A stretch of 64,000 bases of DNA from assembly GCF_008642375.1 (NCBI RefSeq), contig NZ_CP029194.1:6131001-6195000 (forward strand), in the 5' to 3' direction. Position numbers and translations under genes: made by a program. The notes below the pieces were generated by a model. That model worked only from the letters and a program-made list of their open reading frames with translations. It ran no database searches and had not been told where the DNA came from. Below are positions 16,928 to 25,652 of the stretch, one piece after another. Numbering within the stretch: position 1 is the stretch's first letter; each line of letters starts with the position of its first letter. The DNA is from Streptomyces venezuelae. GTDB lineage: Bacteria > Actinomycetota > Actinomycetes > Streptomycetales > Streptomycetaceae.

Positions 16928-17667
16928 ACGCCGCGCCCGCCGACCAGATCCGCCTCCTCGACGTCCAGGGCCTGGACGTACGACTCCAGCAGCTCGCCCA
17001 CAAGCGCAAGTCGCTCCCCGAGCACGCCGAGATCGAGTCGCTGACCAAGGACCTCACGCAGCTGCGCGACCTGCTCGTCGCCGCGCAGACCGAGGAGAGC
17101 GACTGCGGCCGCGAGCAGACCAAGGCCGAGCAGGACGTCGACCAGGTCCGCCAGCGCGCCCAGCGCGACCAGCAGCGGCTCGACTCCGGCGCCGTGTCCT
17201 CCCCGAAGGACCTGGAGAACCTCCAGCGCGAGATCGTCTCCCTCTCCAAGCGTCAGGGCGACCTCGAGGAGATCGTCCTCGAGGTCATGGAGCGCCGCGA
17301 GTCCGCCCAGGAGCGCGTCGCCGAGCTGACCGAGCGGGTCTCCGCCGTCCAGGGCAAGACCGACGACGCGACCGCCCGGCGCGACGCCGCCCAGGCCGAG
17401 CTGGACGCCGAGTCCGCCTCCGTCACCAAGGAGCGCGAGCTCGTCGCGGGCTCCGTCCCGGCCGACCTGCTCAAGCTGTACGAGAAGCTGCGCGAGCAGC
17501 AGGGCGGGGTCGGCGCGGCGCGGCTCTACCAGCGCAAGTGCGAGGGCTGCCACATCGAGCTCAACATCACCGAGCTCAACGAGGTCCGCGCCGCGGCCCG
17601 TGACGCCGTCGTGCGCTGCGAGAACTGCCGCCGGATCCTGGTCCGCACCTCGGAGTCCGGCCTGTAA
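16924..17667 (+). CDS. Coiled-coil C4 zinc-ribbon protein (Rv2229c family)
   Basis: This 247-residue protein consists of a long coiled coil (about residues 10-195, e.g. LTKDLTQLRDLLVAAQTEE) and a C-terminal C4 zinc ribbon (CEGCHIELN ... CENCRRILVR). Homologues usually begin LNAAPADQIRLLDVQ; here that point coincides with CTG at 16924, overlapping the NIF3 stop as CTGA, with GGAG seven bases upstream. No ATG or GTG lies in a suitable place, so a CTG start is likely. It is sandwiched between NIF3 and RNase HI genes, an order kept in mycobacteria and streptomycetes. A role in nucleic-acid handling is suggested by context but not established. Confidence 0.85.
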   Translation: MNAAPADQIRLLDVQGLDVRLQQLAHKRKSLPEHAEIESLTKDLTQLRDLLVAAQTEESDCGREQTKAEQDVDQVRQRAQRDQQRLDSGAVSSPKDLENLQREIVSLSKRQGDLEEIVLEVMERRESAQERVAELTERVSAVQGKTDDATARRDAAQAELDAESASVTKERELVAGSVPADLLKLYEKLREQQGGVGAARLYQRKCEGCHIELNITELNEVRAAARDAVVRCENCRRILVRTSESGL

Positions 17668-19223
17668 TGACCACGGCACGCGAGCTGATCGTCGAGGCGG
17701 ACGGCGGCTCCCGGGGCAACCCGGGGCCCGCCGGTTACGGGGCCGTCGTCCTGGACCCGGTGACGGGCGAGACGCTCGCGGAGGCGGCCGAGTACATCGG
17801 CGTGGCGACGAACAACGTCGCCGAGTACAAGGGCCTGGTGGCGGGGCTCACGGCGGCCCGGGCGCTCTTCCCGGACGCCACCGTCCACGTCCGCATGGAC
17901 TCCAAGCTGGTCGTCGAGCAGATGTCCGGCCGCTGGAAGATCAAGCACCCGGACATGAAGCCGCTGGCGGCCGAGGCGGGCCGGATCTTCCCGGCGGGCC
18001 GGGTCCGCTACGAGTGGATCCCGCGCGAGCTGAACAAGCACGCGGACCGGCTCGCCAACGAGGCGATGGACGCGGGCAAGCAGGGCCGCCAGTGGGAGCC
18101 GTCCGGCTCGACGGCCGCGCTGGACACCGTCGCCGCGCGCAACGCCGCGGCCCTGCCGCCGTCGGGCCCGCCCGGCGACGCCGCCGCGGGCGCGGCGCGA
18201 GCCCGCGCGGCCCTGGCGCCGCGAGCGGGCGGGACGCCGGCGTCCGCAGGGGCAGGGACCTCCGGGGCCGGGGCGTCCGGTTCCGCCGGGCAGGCCGAGG
18301 ACGGCCTGTTCGCCCACGACGAGGCTCTCGCGGCCCAGGCGCGCGCCGCCCTCGCCTCGGCCGCGTCGCACGAGTCGGCGCACGCGGAGGCGACCGGCGA
18401 CTTCGAGGCCGAGGCGGCCGCGAACTCGCCGACGGGCCGCGCCGCGCGTGCCCACGCGCCGTCTGCCCCGCCCGGACCTGCCGGGGCACCCACCGCCGCG
18501 TCCGTCCCGTCCGAGGGCGGCACCATCGCTCCCGCCGCCGCGGCGCAGGCCGCCCCCGCCTCCGCCGCGCCCCAGCAGGGCTGGACCGGGCCCGACATGG
18601 GGGCGCCGGCGACGTTCGTCCTGCTGCGGCACGGCGAGACCGCGCTCACGCCCGAGAAGCGGTTCTCGGGCAGCGGCGGCACCGACCCCGAGCTGTCGGC
18701 GGCCGGGCTGCGCCAGGCCGAGGCCGTCGCCGCGGCGCTCGCCGCGCGCGGCACGATCCAGGAGATCGTCAGCTCGCCCCTCACCCGCTGCCGCCAGACC
18801 GCCGCAGCCGTCGCCGCCCGCCTCGGGCTCGACGTCCAGGTCGAGCGCGGGCTGCGCGAGACCGACTTCGGCGCCTGGGAGGGCCTGACCTTCGGTGAGG
18901 TCCGCGAGCGGTACCCGGACGACCTGGACGCCTGGCTGGCCTCCCCGAAGGCCGCGCCGACCGGCGGGGGCGAGAGCTTCGCGGCCGTCGCCCGGCGCGT
19001 CGCCGCGACCAGGGACCGGCTCACCGCCGCCCACGCGGGCCGCACCGTCCTCCTCGTCACCCACGTCACCCCGATCAAGACCCTGGTCAGGCTCGCACTC
19101 GGCGCCCCGCCGGAGTCGCTGTTCCGGATGGAGCTGTCCGCGGCCTCGATCTCGGCGGTGGCGTACTACGCCGACGGCAACGCGTCCGTACGACTCCTCA
19201 ACGACACCTCGCACCTGCGCTGA
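17667..19223 (+). CDS. Bifunctional RNase HI / histidine acid phosphatase
   Basis: This 518-residue fusion starts with an RNase HI domain (residues 1-140; VEADGGSRGNPGPAGYG with catalytic Asp12, NVAEYKGL, MDSKLVVEQM, LNKHADRLANEAM). An Ala/Pro-rich linker of about 170 residues follows, then a CobC-like histidine phosphatase (residues 312-518) with LLRHGETALTPEKRF (His322) and VTHVTPIK. The same fusion is known as S. coelicolor SCO2299 and M. tuberculosis Rv2228c: the first part degrades RNA in RNA-DNA hybrids and the second resembles alpha-ribazole phosphatase. Its ATG overlaps the zinc-ribbon stop codon by one base. The gene converges on eda with a 14-bp gap and no clear hairpin between them. 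Confidence 0.92.
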   Translation: MTTARELIVEADGGSRGNPGPAGYGAVVLDPVTGETLAEAAEYIGVATNNVAEYKGLVAGLTAARALFPDATVHVRMDSKLVVEQMSGRWKIKHPDMKPLAAEAGRIFPAGRVRYEWIPRELNKHADRLANEAMDAGKQGRQWEPSGSTAALDTVAARNAAALPPSGPPGDAAAGAARARAALAPRAGGTPASAGAGTSGAGASGSAGQAEDGLFAHDEALAAQARAALASAASHESAHAEATGDFEAEAAANSPTGRAARAHAPSAPPGPAGAPTAASVPSEGGTIAPAAAAQAAPASAAPQQGWTGPDMGAPATFVLLRHGETALTPEKRFSGSGGTDPELSAAGLRQAEAVAAALAARGTIQEIVSSPLTRCRQTAAAVAARLGLDVQVERGLRETDFGAWEGLTFGEVRERYPDDLDAWLASPKAAPTGGGESFAAVARRVAATRDRLTAAHAGRTVLLVTHVTPIKTLVRLALGAPPESLFRMELSAASISAVAYYADGNASVRLLNDTSHLR

Positions 19224-19237
19224 AGGGGCCGACCTGC

Positions 19238-19870
19238 TCAAGGGCGGGCCCGGAGCGCCGCCGCGCCGCGGGCGAGGGCCTCGATCCGGGTCCAGTCGCG
19301 GGTCGCGAGAGCCTCGGGCGGCAGCATCCACGTACCGCCGACGCAGCCGACGTTCGGGAGGGCCAGGTAGGCGGGCGCGGAGGCCAGGGAGACGCCGCCC
19401 GTCGGGCAGAAGCGGGCCTGCGGGAGCGGGCCCGCGAGGGACTTCAGGTACGGGACCCCGCCCGCCGCCTCCGCCGGGAAGAACTTCATGTCCCGCACGC
19501 CGCGTTCGAGCAGGGCCACGACCTCCGAGGCCGTCGCGACGCCCGGCAGGAAGGGCACGCCGGACTCCCGCATCGCGCCGAGGAGCCGCTCGGTCCAGCC
19601 GGGGCTCACCAGGAACCGGGCCCCGGCGTCGACCGCGTCCGCGACGCCGGCGGCGGAGACCACCGTGCCCGCGCCGACGACCGCCCCCGGCACCTCGGCC
19701 GCGATGGCCCGGACGGCGTCGAGCGCGGCGGGGGTGCGGAGGGTGACCTCGATCAGCGGGAGGCCGCCGGCGACGAGGGCGCGGGCCAGGGGGACGGCGT
19801 CGGCGGTCTCCCCGATCACCACCACGGGGACGACAGGGGCTTCCGGGGCAAGGTCGAGCACGCTCGTCAT
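19238..19870 (-). CDS. eda: KDPG/KHG aldolase
   Basis: This protein of about 210 residues is a class I 2-keto-3-deoxy-6-phosphogluconate aldolase. It shows LIEVTLRTPAALDAVR, GAGTVVSAAGVADAVDAGA, FLVSPG, FLPGVATASEV, the Schiff-base Lys in RDMKFFPAEA, and CPTGGVS for phosphate binding. It splits KDPG (Entner-Doudoroff) or 4-hydroxy-2-oxoglutarate into pyruvate plus an aldehyde. No edd gene is near. Three ATGs (19879, 19876, 19870) are possible; none has a good ribosome site. Inverted repeats GCAAC-GTTGC and TTGC-GCAA just upstream (19903-19927) may be a repressor site. Confidence 0.88.
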   Translation of the reverse strand: MTSVLDLAPEAPVVPVVVIGETADAVPLARALVAGGLPLIEVTLRTPAALDAVRAIAAEVPGAVVGAGTVVSAAGVADAVDAGARFLVSPGWTERLLGAMRESGVPFLPGVATASEVVALLERGVRDMKFFPAEAAGGVPYLKSLAGPLPQARFCPTGGVSLASAPAYLALPNVGCVGGTWMLPPEALATRDWTRIEALARGAAALRARP

Positions 19871-19931
19871 GGGCATCATCGTGCCCAGGGCGAGCGTAAG
19901 ACGCAACGGGCGTTGCGCAGGGTGCAACGGG

Positions 19932-20699
19932 TCAGTGGATCTCGTCCACCAGCACGTCCAGCGCCCCCGCCTTGCCACCCTCCTCCACCACGTACCCCAG
20001 ATCCCGCAGCGCCACGGCCAGCTCCTCCGGCGAGCCCGGTTCCGCGCCGGCCTCCAGGAGGCTCCGGACGATCCGGCCCTTCGTCGCCTTGTTGAAGTGG
20101 CTGACCACCTTCCGGGTCGGCGCGTGCAGCACCCGCACCGTCGCCGTCCGCGCCGCCACCTCGCCCTTCGGCTTCCACGCCGACGCGTACGCCGACGAGC
20201 GCAGGTCCAGGACGAGCCCGTCCCCGGCCGCCTCCGGCAGCACCGACGCCATCGCACCCCGCCAGTGCGCGCCCAGCGCGCCGAGCCCCGGCAGCTTGAC
20301 CCCCATCGAGCAGCGGTACGACGGAATCCGGTCCGTCACCTTCACCGCGCCCCACAGCCCCGAGAACACGAGCAGGGACCGCCCCGCGCGCTTCCGGGCC
20401 GCCGCGTCCAGCGTCGCCAGACCCAGCGCGTCGTACAGGACCCCCGTGTAGACCTCGCCCGCCGGGCGCGCGCCCGCCGTCCGCAGCTCGACGTTCTTCG
20501 CGACCTCGCCGCGCAGGCCCTCGCTCAGCCCGAGGACCTCACGCGCCTTCTCCTCGTCGGCGGCGCACAGCTCGACCAGCTCGTCCAGGACCGCGGCCCG
20601 CGCCTCCGCGAGCCCCGGCAGGGACAGCGCCTCCGGCTTGAGCGGCGCCCCGCGCCCCGAGGAGGCCTTGCCTTCGGAGGGCGGCAACAGCACGAGCAC
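19932..20699 (-). CDS. yaaA: Peroxide-stress protein YaaA (UPF0246/DUF328)
   Basis: This 255-residue protein starts VLVLLPPSEGKASSG, the family signature, and has SGLWGAVKVTDRIPSYRCSMG and VVSHFNKATKGR further on. In E. coli YaaA limits free iron during hydrogen peroxide stress and binds DNA. The GTG at 20699 is supported by AAGGAG seven bases upstream; the longer frame above it is spurious. It is divergent from the RNase gene, with 95 bp between start codons. Confidence 0.88.
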   Translation of the reverse strand: MLVLLPPSEGKASSGRGAPLKPEALSLPGLAEARAAVLDELVELCAADEEKAREVLGLSEGLRGEVAKNVELRTAGARPAGEVYTGVLYDALGLATLDAAARKRAGRSLLVFSGLWGAVKVTDRIPSYRCSMGVKLPGLGALGAHWRGAMASVLPEAAGDGLVLDLRSSAYASAWKPKGEVAARTATVRVLHAPTRKVVSHFNKATKGRIVRSLLEAGAEPGSPEELAVALRDLGYVVEEGGKAGALDVLVDEIH

Positions 20700-20794
20700 G
20701 GTGGTTCTCCTTCGTCCGTACGGGGGTGGGGGTGCGGCCCCGGCTGACCAGCGTACGAGGTGCCGGGCCCCCTCCCGCGCCATACGCTCGGTCC

Positions 20795-22237
20795 ATGCCA
20801 CGCCGCCACATCCACGTGACCGGCGCAGCCGAGGCTCCGCTGCGGGCCGCCCTGCGCGCACTCCGTACCGAGCTCGCGATCCCCGACGCCTTCCCGCCCG
20901 CCGTCCTCGCCGAGGCCGAGGCCGCCGCGAAGAACCCCCGGCTCCCCGCGTACGACGCCACCGACCTGCCGTTCCTCACGATCGACCCGCCCACCTCCAC
21001 CGACCTCGACCAGGCCATGCACCTGGCCAGGCGGGCCGACGGCGGCTACCGCGTCCACTACGCCATCGCCGACGTCGCGGCCTTCGTCACGCCGGGCTCC
21101 GCGCTCGACGCCGAGGCACACCGGCGGGTCCTCACCCTCTACTTCCCCGACGGCAAGGTCCCCCTCCACCCCGCCGTCCTCTCCGAGGGCGCCGCCAGTC
21201 TCCTCCCCGGCGAGCCCCGCCCCGCGCTGCTCTGGCGCATCGACCTCGACTCCGAGGGGCGCAGGGTCGCCACCGACGTCCGCCGAGCCCTCGTCCGCAG
21301 CCGCGCCAAGCTCGACTACGCGGGCGTCCAGCGACAGATCGACTCCGGCACGGCCGAGGAACCCCTCGCGCTCCTCCGGGAGATCGGGCGGCTCCGCGAG
21401 GCCCTCGAAGCCGAGCGCGGCGGGATCTCCCTCAGCGTCCCCGAGCAGGAGATCGTCGAGAGCGACCACACCTACTCCCTCGCCTACCGGGCACCGCTCC
21501 CCGCCGACGGCTGGAACGCCCAGATCTCCCTGCTCACCGGCATGGCCGCCGCCGACCTCATGACCGCCGCCGGCACCGGCATCCTGCGCACCCTGCCCAC
21601 GGCCCCCGACGGCGCCGTCGCCCGGCTGCGCCGCTCCGCGCGGGCCCTCGGCGTCGACTGGCCGCACCACGTCTCGTACGCGGACGTCGTCCGCTCCGCC
21701 GACCCCGTGAACCCGCGTCACGCCGCCTTCCTCCAGGAGTGCACCACCCTCCTGCGCGGCGCCGGCTACACCGTCTTCACCGACGGCCACATCCCCACCC
21801 CGGCGGTGCACGCCGCCGTCGCCGACGAGTACACGCACTGCACCGCACCGCTGCGGCGGCTCGTCGACCGGTACGCGGGCGAGCTGTGCGTGGCGGCGGT
21901 CGCGGGGAACGAACCGCCCGAGTGGGTGCGGGCCGCGCTCCCCGGGCTCCCCGACGAGGTGGCGGCGGGCAGCCGCCGCGCCAACACCGTCGAGCGCGAG
22001 AGCGTCGACATCGTCGAGGCGGCGCTCCTGAAGGAGCGGGTCGGCGAGGTCTTCGACGCGTACGTGATCGACGTGAAGGAACGTGAACCGGCCGTAGGCA
22101 CCGTCCACCTGGAGGACCCGGCGGTCGTCGCCCGCATCGCCGGCGGCACCTCCCGCCTGCCGCTGGGGGAGTGGCTGCGGGTCAGGCTCGCGGAGGCGGA
22201 CCCGGGCTCGGCGAAGGTGCTGTTCGCGCCCGCGTGA
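20795..22237 (+). CDS. RNB-domain exoribonuclease (RNase II/R family)
   Basis: This 480-residue protein is mostly one RNB catalytic domain, with no obvious cold-shock or S1 domains, so it is shorter than RNase R. The metal-binding segment FLTIDPPTSTDLDQAMHLAR, VHYAIADVAAFV and DEYTHCTAPLRRLVDRYAGE are clear. It should degrade RNA 3' to 5'. The ATG follows a TACGCT -10-like box (20783-20788) by seven bases, predicting a leaderless transcript. Its last 56 bases overlap the end of the convergent membrane-protein gene. Confidence 0.88.
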   Translation: MPRRHIHVTGAAEAPLRAALRALRTELAIPDAFPPAVLAEAEAAAKNPRLPAYDATDLPFLTIDPPTSTDLDQAMHLARRADGGYRVHYAIADVAAFVTPGSALDAEAHRRVLTLYFPDGKVPLHPAVLSEGAASLLPGEPRPALLWRIDLDSEGRRVATDVRRALVRSRAKLDYAGVQRQIDSGTAEEPLALLREIGRLREALEAERGGISLSVPEQEIVESDHTYSLAYRAPLPADGWNAQISLLTGMAAADLMTAAGTGILRTLPTAPDGAVARLRRSARALGVDWPHHVSYADVVRSADPVNPRHAAFLQECTTLLRGAGYTVFTDGHIPTPAVHAAVADEYTHCTAPLRRLVDRYAGELCVAAVAGNEPPEWVRAALPGLPDEVAAGSRRANTVERESVDIVEAALLKERVGEVFDAYVIDVKEREPAVGTVHLEDPAVVARIAGGTSRLPLGEWLRVRLAEADPGSAKVLFAPA

Positions 22238-23033
22238 GCGCGTCGGCCAGGGCCTTGGGGTCGTCGGCGTGGACCCGGACGATCCGTACCGGCCGGGGCG
22301 CGCCGAGCAGCCGGGGCGCGTCGACCGGCTCCGTCAGCTCGATCGTGAGGGAGGTCTGCGAGCCGACGGCGAGGTTCAGCTCGCCGTCGGTCTTCTCGTG
22401 CGAGAAGAGCGACTCGCGCCGGACGGACGCGATCAGGCCGAGCGGTACGCGGACGTCGACGTGGGCCGCCTGCCGGAGGCGCAGGACGTCACCGGTCAGG
22501 ACGTGCGGGCGGGTCACGGAGGCCGCGTGCAGCCCGAGGACGAAGAGCACGGTGCAGACGTCGAGGACGAAGACGATCGCGTGGACGACGGGCCAGTCGG
22601 CGAGCAGATACGACACGCCGACGGTCTCGACGAGGCAGACGAAGGCGAAGCCGTGGAAGAGCGCGGCCTGGTCGCGGGCGTGCGGGAAGACGCCGTCCGC
22701 GCCGGCGACCCCGTGCGGCCGCCGCGCGGCCCACCGCACCAGGCTCGTCATCAGCCGCAGCTCGTGCCCGACGAGCCGCAGCACGGCCTCGGGCACGAGC
22801 TCGGCGACGGCCTCGCGCGCGGAGAGACCGCGCCGCCGCAGCCGGAGGAGGACGAGCCCGGTGACCGTCAGGAGGGTCACGGTCACCACCTCGGTGACGG
22901 CGAGGACGGCTCCGGGTATCCGCACCCCGGCGACGAGGCAGACGGCGAGGACGACCTCGACGGGCAGCGCGGCGTACGCGACGAGCCGCAGCACGCGCAG
23001 GACGGGACGAAGCCGGTCGTCGGAGCCGCTCAT
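22182..23033 (-). CDS. Membrane protein of unknown function, MerR-linked
   Basis: This 283-residue protein has four probable membrane helices in two pairs: about residues 10-30 (VLRLVAYAALPVEVVLAVCL), 35-58, 120-140 (FHGFAFVCLVETVGVSYLL) and 143-165 (VHAIVFVLDVCTVLFVLGL). A cytoplasmic beta-rich tail includes SLTIELTEPVDAPRL and VRIVRVHADDPKALADAL. Its ATG overlaps the MerR stop by four bases, so the two are translationally coupled and the regulator probably controls it. Its 3' end overlaps the RNase gene in antisense. I do not recognise the family. Confidence 0.75.
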   Translation of the reverse strand: MSGSDDRLRPVLRVLRLVAYAALPVEVVLAVCLVAGVRIPGAVLAVTEVVTVTLLTVTGLVLLRLRRRGLSAREAVAELVPEAVLRLVGHELRLMTSLVRWAARRPHGVAGADGVFPHARDQAALFHGFAFVCLVETVGVSYLLADWPVVHAIVFVLDVCTVLFVLGLHAASVTRPHVLTGDVLRLRQAAHVDVRVPLGLIASVRRESLFSHEKTDGELNLAVGSQTSLTIELTEPVDAPRLLGAPRPVRIVRVHADDPKALADALTRARTAPSPSPGPPPRA

Positions 23034-23830
23034 CGGTCCTCCCCCTGTCGCTGCTGGTGCTGGTGCTGGTCGTGGTGGTGCTGCTGGTCGTGGTGCTGCC
23101 GGTCCCGGACGAGGCGGAGCGCGAGGCGGACGGCGGCGGACTGGGCGGGGGCGAGGTCGCCGAAGAAGGCGTCCGCGAGCCCGCTCGTCCCTTCGGCGGG
23201 CAGCTCCATGCCGACCTCGTCCGGCAGGCAGGCGGCGAGCACCCCGGCGGCCTCGGCCACCCGCGGGTCGTCCGGCTCCGCCCCGGCGAGGGCGTCGAGC
23301 CGCGCGTACACCTCGTGCGCGTACTCCGTCGTCCCGTGCAGCAGCCCGATCAGCCGGGCCCGGTCCTCGTCCGGGACGACGGTGTCGAGCAGGGCGAGGA
23401 TCTCGCGGTCCTTCGCCGCCATCGGCGAGTCGGGCGCCGGGCCGAGCCCCGCCAGGAGCTCGCCGAGCTCCGCCGAGACGGGCCCCTCGGCGGGCAGCAG
23501 CCCGTCCCGCGCGCGGCCGAGCAGCGCGCGGAGCCGCTGCCGCCGCTCCCGGATGACCGCCTCCTGCCGGGCGAGATCCTCCTCCAGCTCCTGCAGCACC
23601 TCCACGAGCCCCCGCCCCTCGTCGTCCGCGAGCACACCGCGCACCTCGTCGAGCCCGAGCCCCAGCTCGGTCAGCCGCCGGATCCGCGCGAGCAGCACGG
23701 CGTCCCGGATCCCGTACTCCCGGTACCCGTTGGCCCGCCGCGCGGGCTCGGGCAGCAGCCCGGACTGGTGGTAGTGCCGCACGGCCCGCGGGGTGACCCC
23801 GACGAGCGCGGCGATCTCGCCGATACGCAT
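23030..23830 (-). CDS. MerR-family transcriptional regulator
   Basis: This 266-residue regulator begins MRIGEIAALVGVTPRAVRHYHQ, the MerR winged helix-turn-helix, followed by YREYGIRDAVLLARIRRLTELGLGL and a coiled-coil dimer helix (LQELEEDLARQEAVIRERR). The C-terminal effector domain has no Cys-rich metal site, so an organic ligand is more likely. The last 20 residues are a His/Gln repeat tail. Upstream, a dyad (ACCTTG and CAGGGT around 23850-23868) lies within a long-spacer promoter, the usual MerR arrangement, suggesting autoregulation of this gene and the coupled membrane protein. Confidence 0.87.
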   Translation of the reverse strand: MRIGEIAALVGVTPRAVRHYHQSGLLPEPARRANGYREYGIRDAVLLARIRRLTELGLGLDEVRGVLADDEGRGLVEVLQELEEDLARQEAVIRERRQRLRALLGRARDGLLPAEGPVSAELGELLAGLGPAPDSPMAAKDREILALLDTVVPDEDRARLIGLLHGTTEYAHEVYARLDALAGAEPDDPRVAEAAGVLAACLPDEVGMELPAEGTSGLADAFFGDLAPAQSAAVRLALRLVRDRQHHDQQHHHDQHQHQQRQGEDR

Positions 23831-23904
23831 GGCCCCAGTAGAAACCCTGACGCGGCGGCAAGGTCAAGCAAGCTCCGGTGCGGCGGGTAGCATGGTCGGC
23901 ACGG
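23831..23904. promoter_or_regulatory. Divergent promoter region of merR-type gene and rnpB
   Basis: Rightward, TAGCAT at 23888-23893 is a likely -10 for rnpB with start near 23900-23905. Leftward, TTGACC with a long spacer to a TACT-rich -10 holds the MerR-type dyad. The two promoters are packed in 74 bases. Confidence 0.5.
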
Positions 23905-24311
23905 CAGACGAGCCGGGCGGGCGGCCGCGTGGAGATCCTCGGATCTTCCCGAGGAACGTCCGGGCTCCACAGAGCAGGGTGGTGGCTAACGGCCACCCGG
24001 GGTGACCCGCGGGACAGTGCCACAGAAAACAGACCGCCGGGGACCTCGGTCCTCGGTAAGGGTGAAACGGTGGTGTAAGAGACCACCAGCGCCTGAGGTG
24101 ACTCAGGCGGCTAGGTAAACCCCACTCGGAGCAAGGTCAAGAGGGGACACCCCGGTGTCCCTGCGCGGATGTTCGAGGGCTGCTCGCCCGAGTCCGCGGG
24201 TAGACCGCAGGAGGCCGGCGGCAACGCCGGTCCTAGATGGATGGCCGTCGCCCCGACGACCGCGAGGTCCCGGGGCACAGAACCCGGCGTACAGCCCGAC
24301 TCGTCTGTCGG
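23905..24311 (+). ncRNA. rnpB: RNase P RNA, bacterial class A
   Basis: The P1 helix closes between CAGACGAG (23905-23912) and CTCGTCTG (24300-24307). Conserved core blocks occur in order: GAGGAACGTCCGGGCTCC, CAGTGCCACAGAAAACAG, GGTAAACCCCAC with GGAGCAAGGTCAAGAGG, and near the end ACAGAACCCGGCGTACAG. This is the catalytic RNA that trims the 5' ends of pre-tRNAs. The layout is typical of high-GC actinobacteria. Exact ends are estimated from P1 pairing. Confidence 0.95.
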
Positions 24312-24320
24312 CCGACGGGG

Positions 24321-24355
24321 AAGGGCCCCCGGCCAGAACTGGCCGGGGGCCCTTT
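24321..24355 (+). terminator. rnpB terminator
   Basis: A perfect 15-bp stem (24321-24335 with 24340-24354), loop GAAC, followed by TTTC. It lies ten bases after the P1 helix of rnpB. Confidence 0.9.
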
Positions 24356-24478
24356 CGCGTGGGCTTCCGACAGAACCGGCGGCTCCGCTTCAGAATCCCT
24401 CCAGCGGTGCGCTATCGCCCCGCGCGACCTTCTTCCCCACAGCAGTCGACGCTGTGAAGAAGGAGAGGGATCCCCACG

Positions 24479-25627
24479 ATGGCCTCCATCGACACACCGC
24501 CGCCCACCCCCGTCATCCTCATGCTGCCGGGGCAGGGCTCGCAGTACCCGGGCATGGCGCACGGCCTCTACGGCACCGAAGCCGTCTTCACCCGGGTCGT
24601 CGACGAGGTCCTCGGGCTCCTCGGGGCCGAGGGGCGCCGGGTGCGGGACGACTGGCTGGCCGAGCGGCCCCTCGTCGACCTCGACGACGTCACCCGCGCC
24701 CAGCCCCTGATCTTCGCCCTCGACGTCGCCTACGGCGCCCTCCTGATCTCCTGGGGCGTCCGTCCCGCCGCGCTCGTCGGGCACAGCGCCGGCGAGTACG
24801 CGGCCGCCGTCCTCGCCGGGATCATGAAGCTGCCCGACGCGGTGGCCGCGCTCGACGCCCGCGTACGGGCGCTCGCCACCGCCCCGCGCGGCGGGATGGC
24901 CTCGGTGGCCGCCAGCCCGGCGATGCTCACGCCCTGGCTCACCTCGCAGGTCGTCGTCGGCGCCGTCAACGCGCCCCTGCAGGTGATGATCGCCGGACCC
25001 GAGCCGCAGCTGTCCGCCGTCACCGGCGCCCTGACCGCCGGGTCGGTGACCTGGATGCGGGCCAAGGCCACCACCGGCTTCCACAGCCCCTCCGTCGAGG
25101 CGGCCTGCGCGAGCACCCGGCCCGTGTACGAGCGGATCGACTTCAAGGAGCCCCGGACCGTCGTGGTCTCCGGGTACACCGCGCGCCCGCTCGCCGAACC
25201 GCAGCTGAGCGACCCGGAGTTCTGGGCGATGCAGCCCGCCAGGACCGTCCTCTTCGATGCCGCGCTCACCCACCTCCTCGACAGCGCGGGGCCCGTCGGC
25301 GGCGGCCCCTTCCTCCTCGTCGAGGCGGGCCCCGGGGAGGGACTCTCCCTGCTCGCCCGCCGCCATCGCGCCGTCACGCGGAACGGATCGGCCGTCGTGC
25401 CCCTCTCCCCGGTACGGGCGGGTTCGCACCTCGACGTCGGGCAACTGGCGGTCGTGGCCCAGAAGTTGCGGGACCGCGGACATCGGCTCGGGCATCGTGC
25501 CCCCGCCCCCGCGAATCCTGTGAACCCCGCGAACCCCGCAGGTCCCCGGGGCCCCGAGGGCTCCACCGCCCCTTCCGTACGGCAGCGAGAGGACCAGAGA
25601 TGGACAGCGAGAGCGGGCGCCGCGTAG
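24479..25627 (+). CDS. Free-standing acyltransferase (FabD/ZhuC-like)
   Basis: This 382-residue protein is a discrete acyl-CoA:ACP acyltransferase fold. It shows LPGQGSQYPGMAHGL, the nucleophile elbow GHSAGEYAAAVLAG (Ser103) and TTGFHSPSVE with the catalytic His. The normal substrate-positioning Arg region reads RGGMASV. The last 45 residues are a Pro/Asn-rich tail of unknown use. It starts 123 bp after the rnpB terminator with AAGGAGAGGGA upstream, and is followed 25 bp later by the aromatase/cyclase. It could load malonyl onto AT-less PKS modules in this window, or act like ZhuC in editing unwanted starters; sequence does not decide. Confidence 0.8.
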   Translation: MASIDTPPPTPVILMLPGQGSQYPGMAHGLYGTEAVFTRVVDEVLGLLGAEGRRVRDDWLAERPLVDLDDVTRAQPLIFALDVAYGALLISWGVRPAALVGHSAGEYAAAVLAGIMKLPDAVAALDARVRALATAPRGGMASVAASPAMLTPWLTSQVVVGAVNAPLQVMIAGPEPQLSAVTGALTAGSVTWMRAKATTGFHSPSVEAACASTRPVYERIDFKEPRTVVVSGYTARPLAEPQLSDPEFWAMQPARTVLFDAALTHLLDSAGPVGGGPFLLVEAGPGEGLSLLARRHRAVTRNGSAVVPLSPVRAGSHLDVGQLAVVAQKLRDRGHRLGHRAPAPANPVNPANPAGPRGPEGSTAPSVRQREDQRWTARAGAA

Positions 25628-25652
25628 TCCTCGTCCCCGGAAGGAAGACCCC

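Noticed and set aside
23878..24457. Protein-coding frames over the rnpB region
   Set aside because: The region matches RNase P RNA core blocks and pairing; the frames are incidental.
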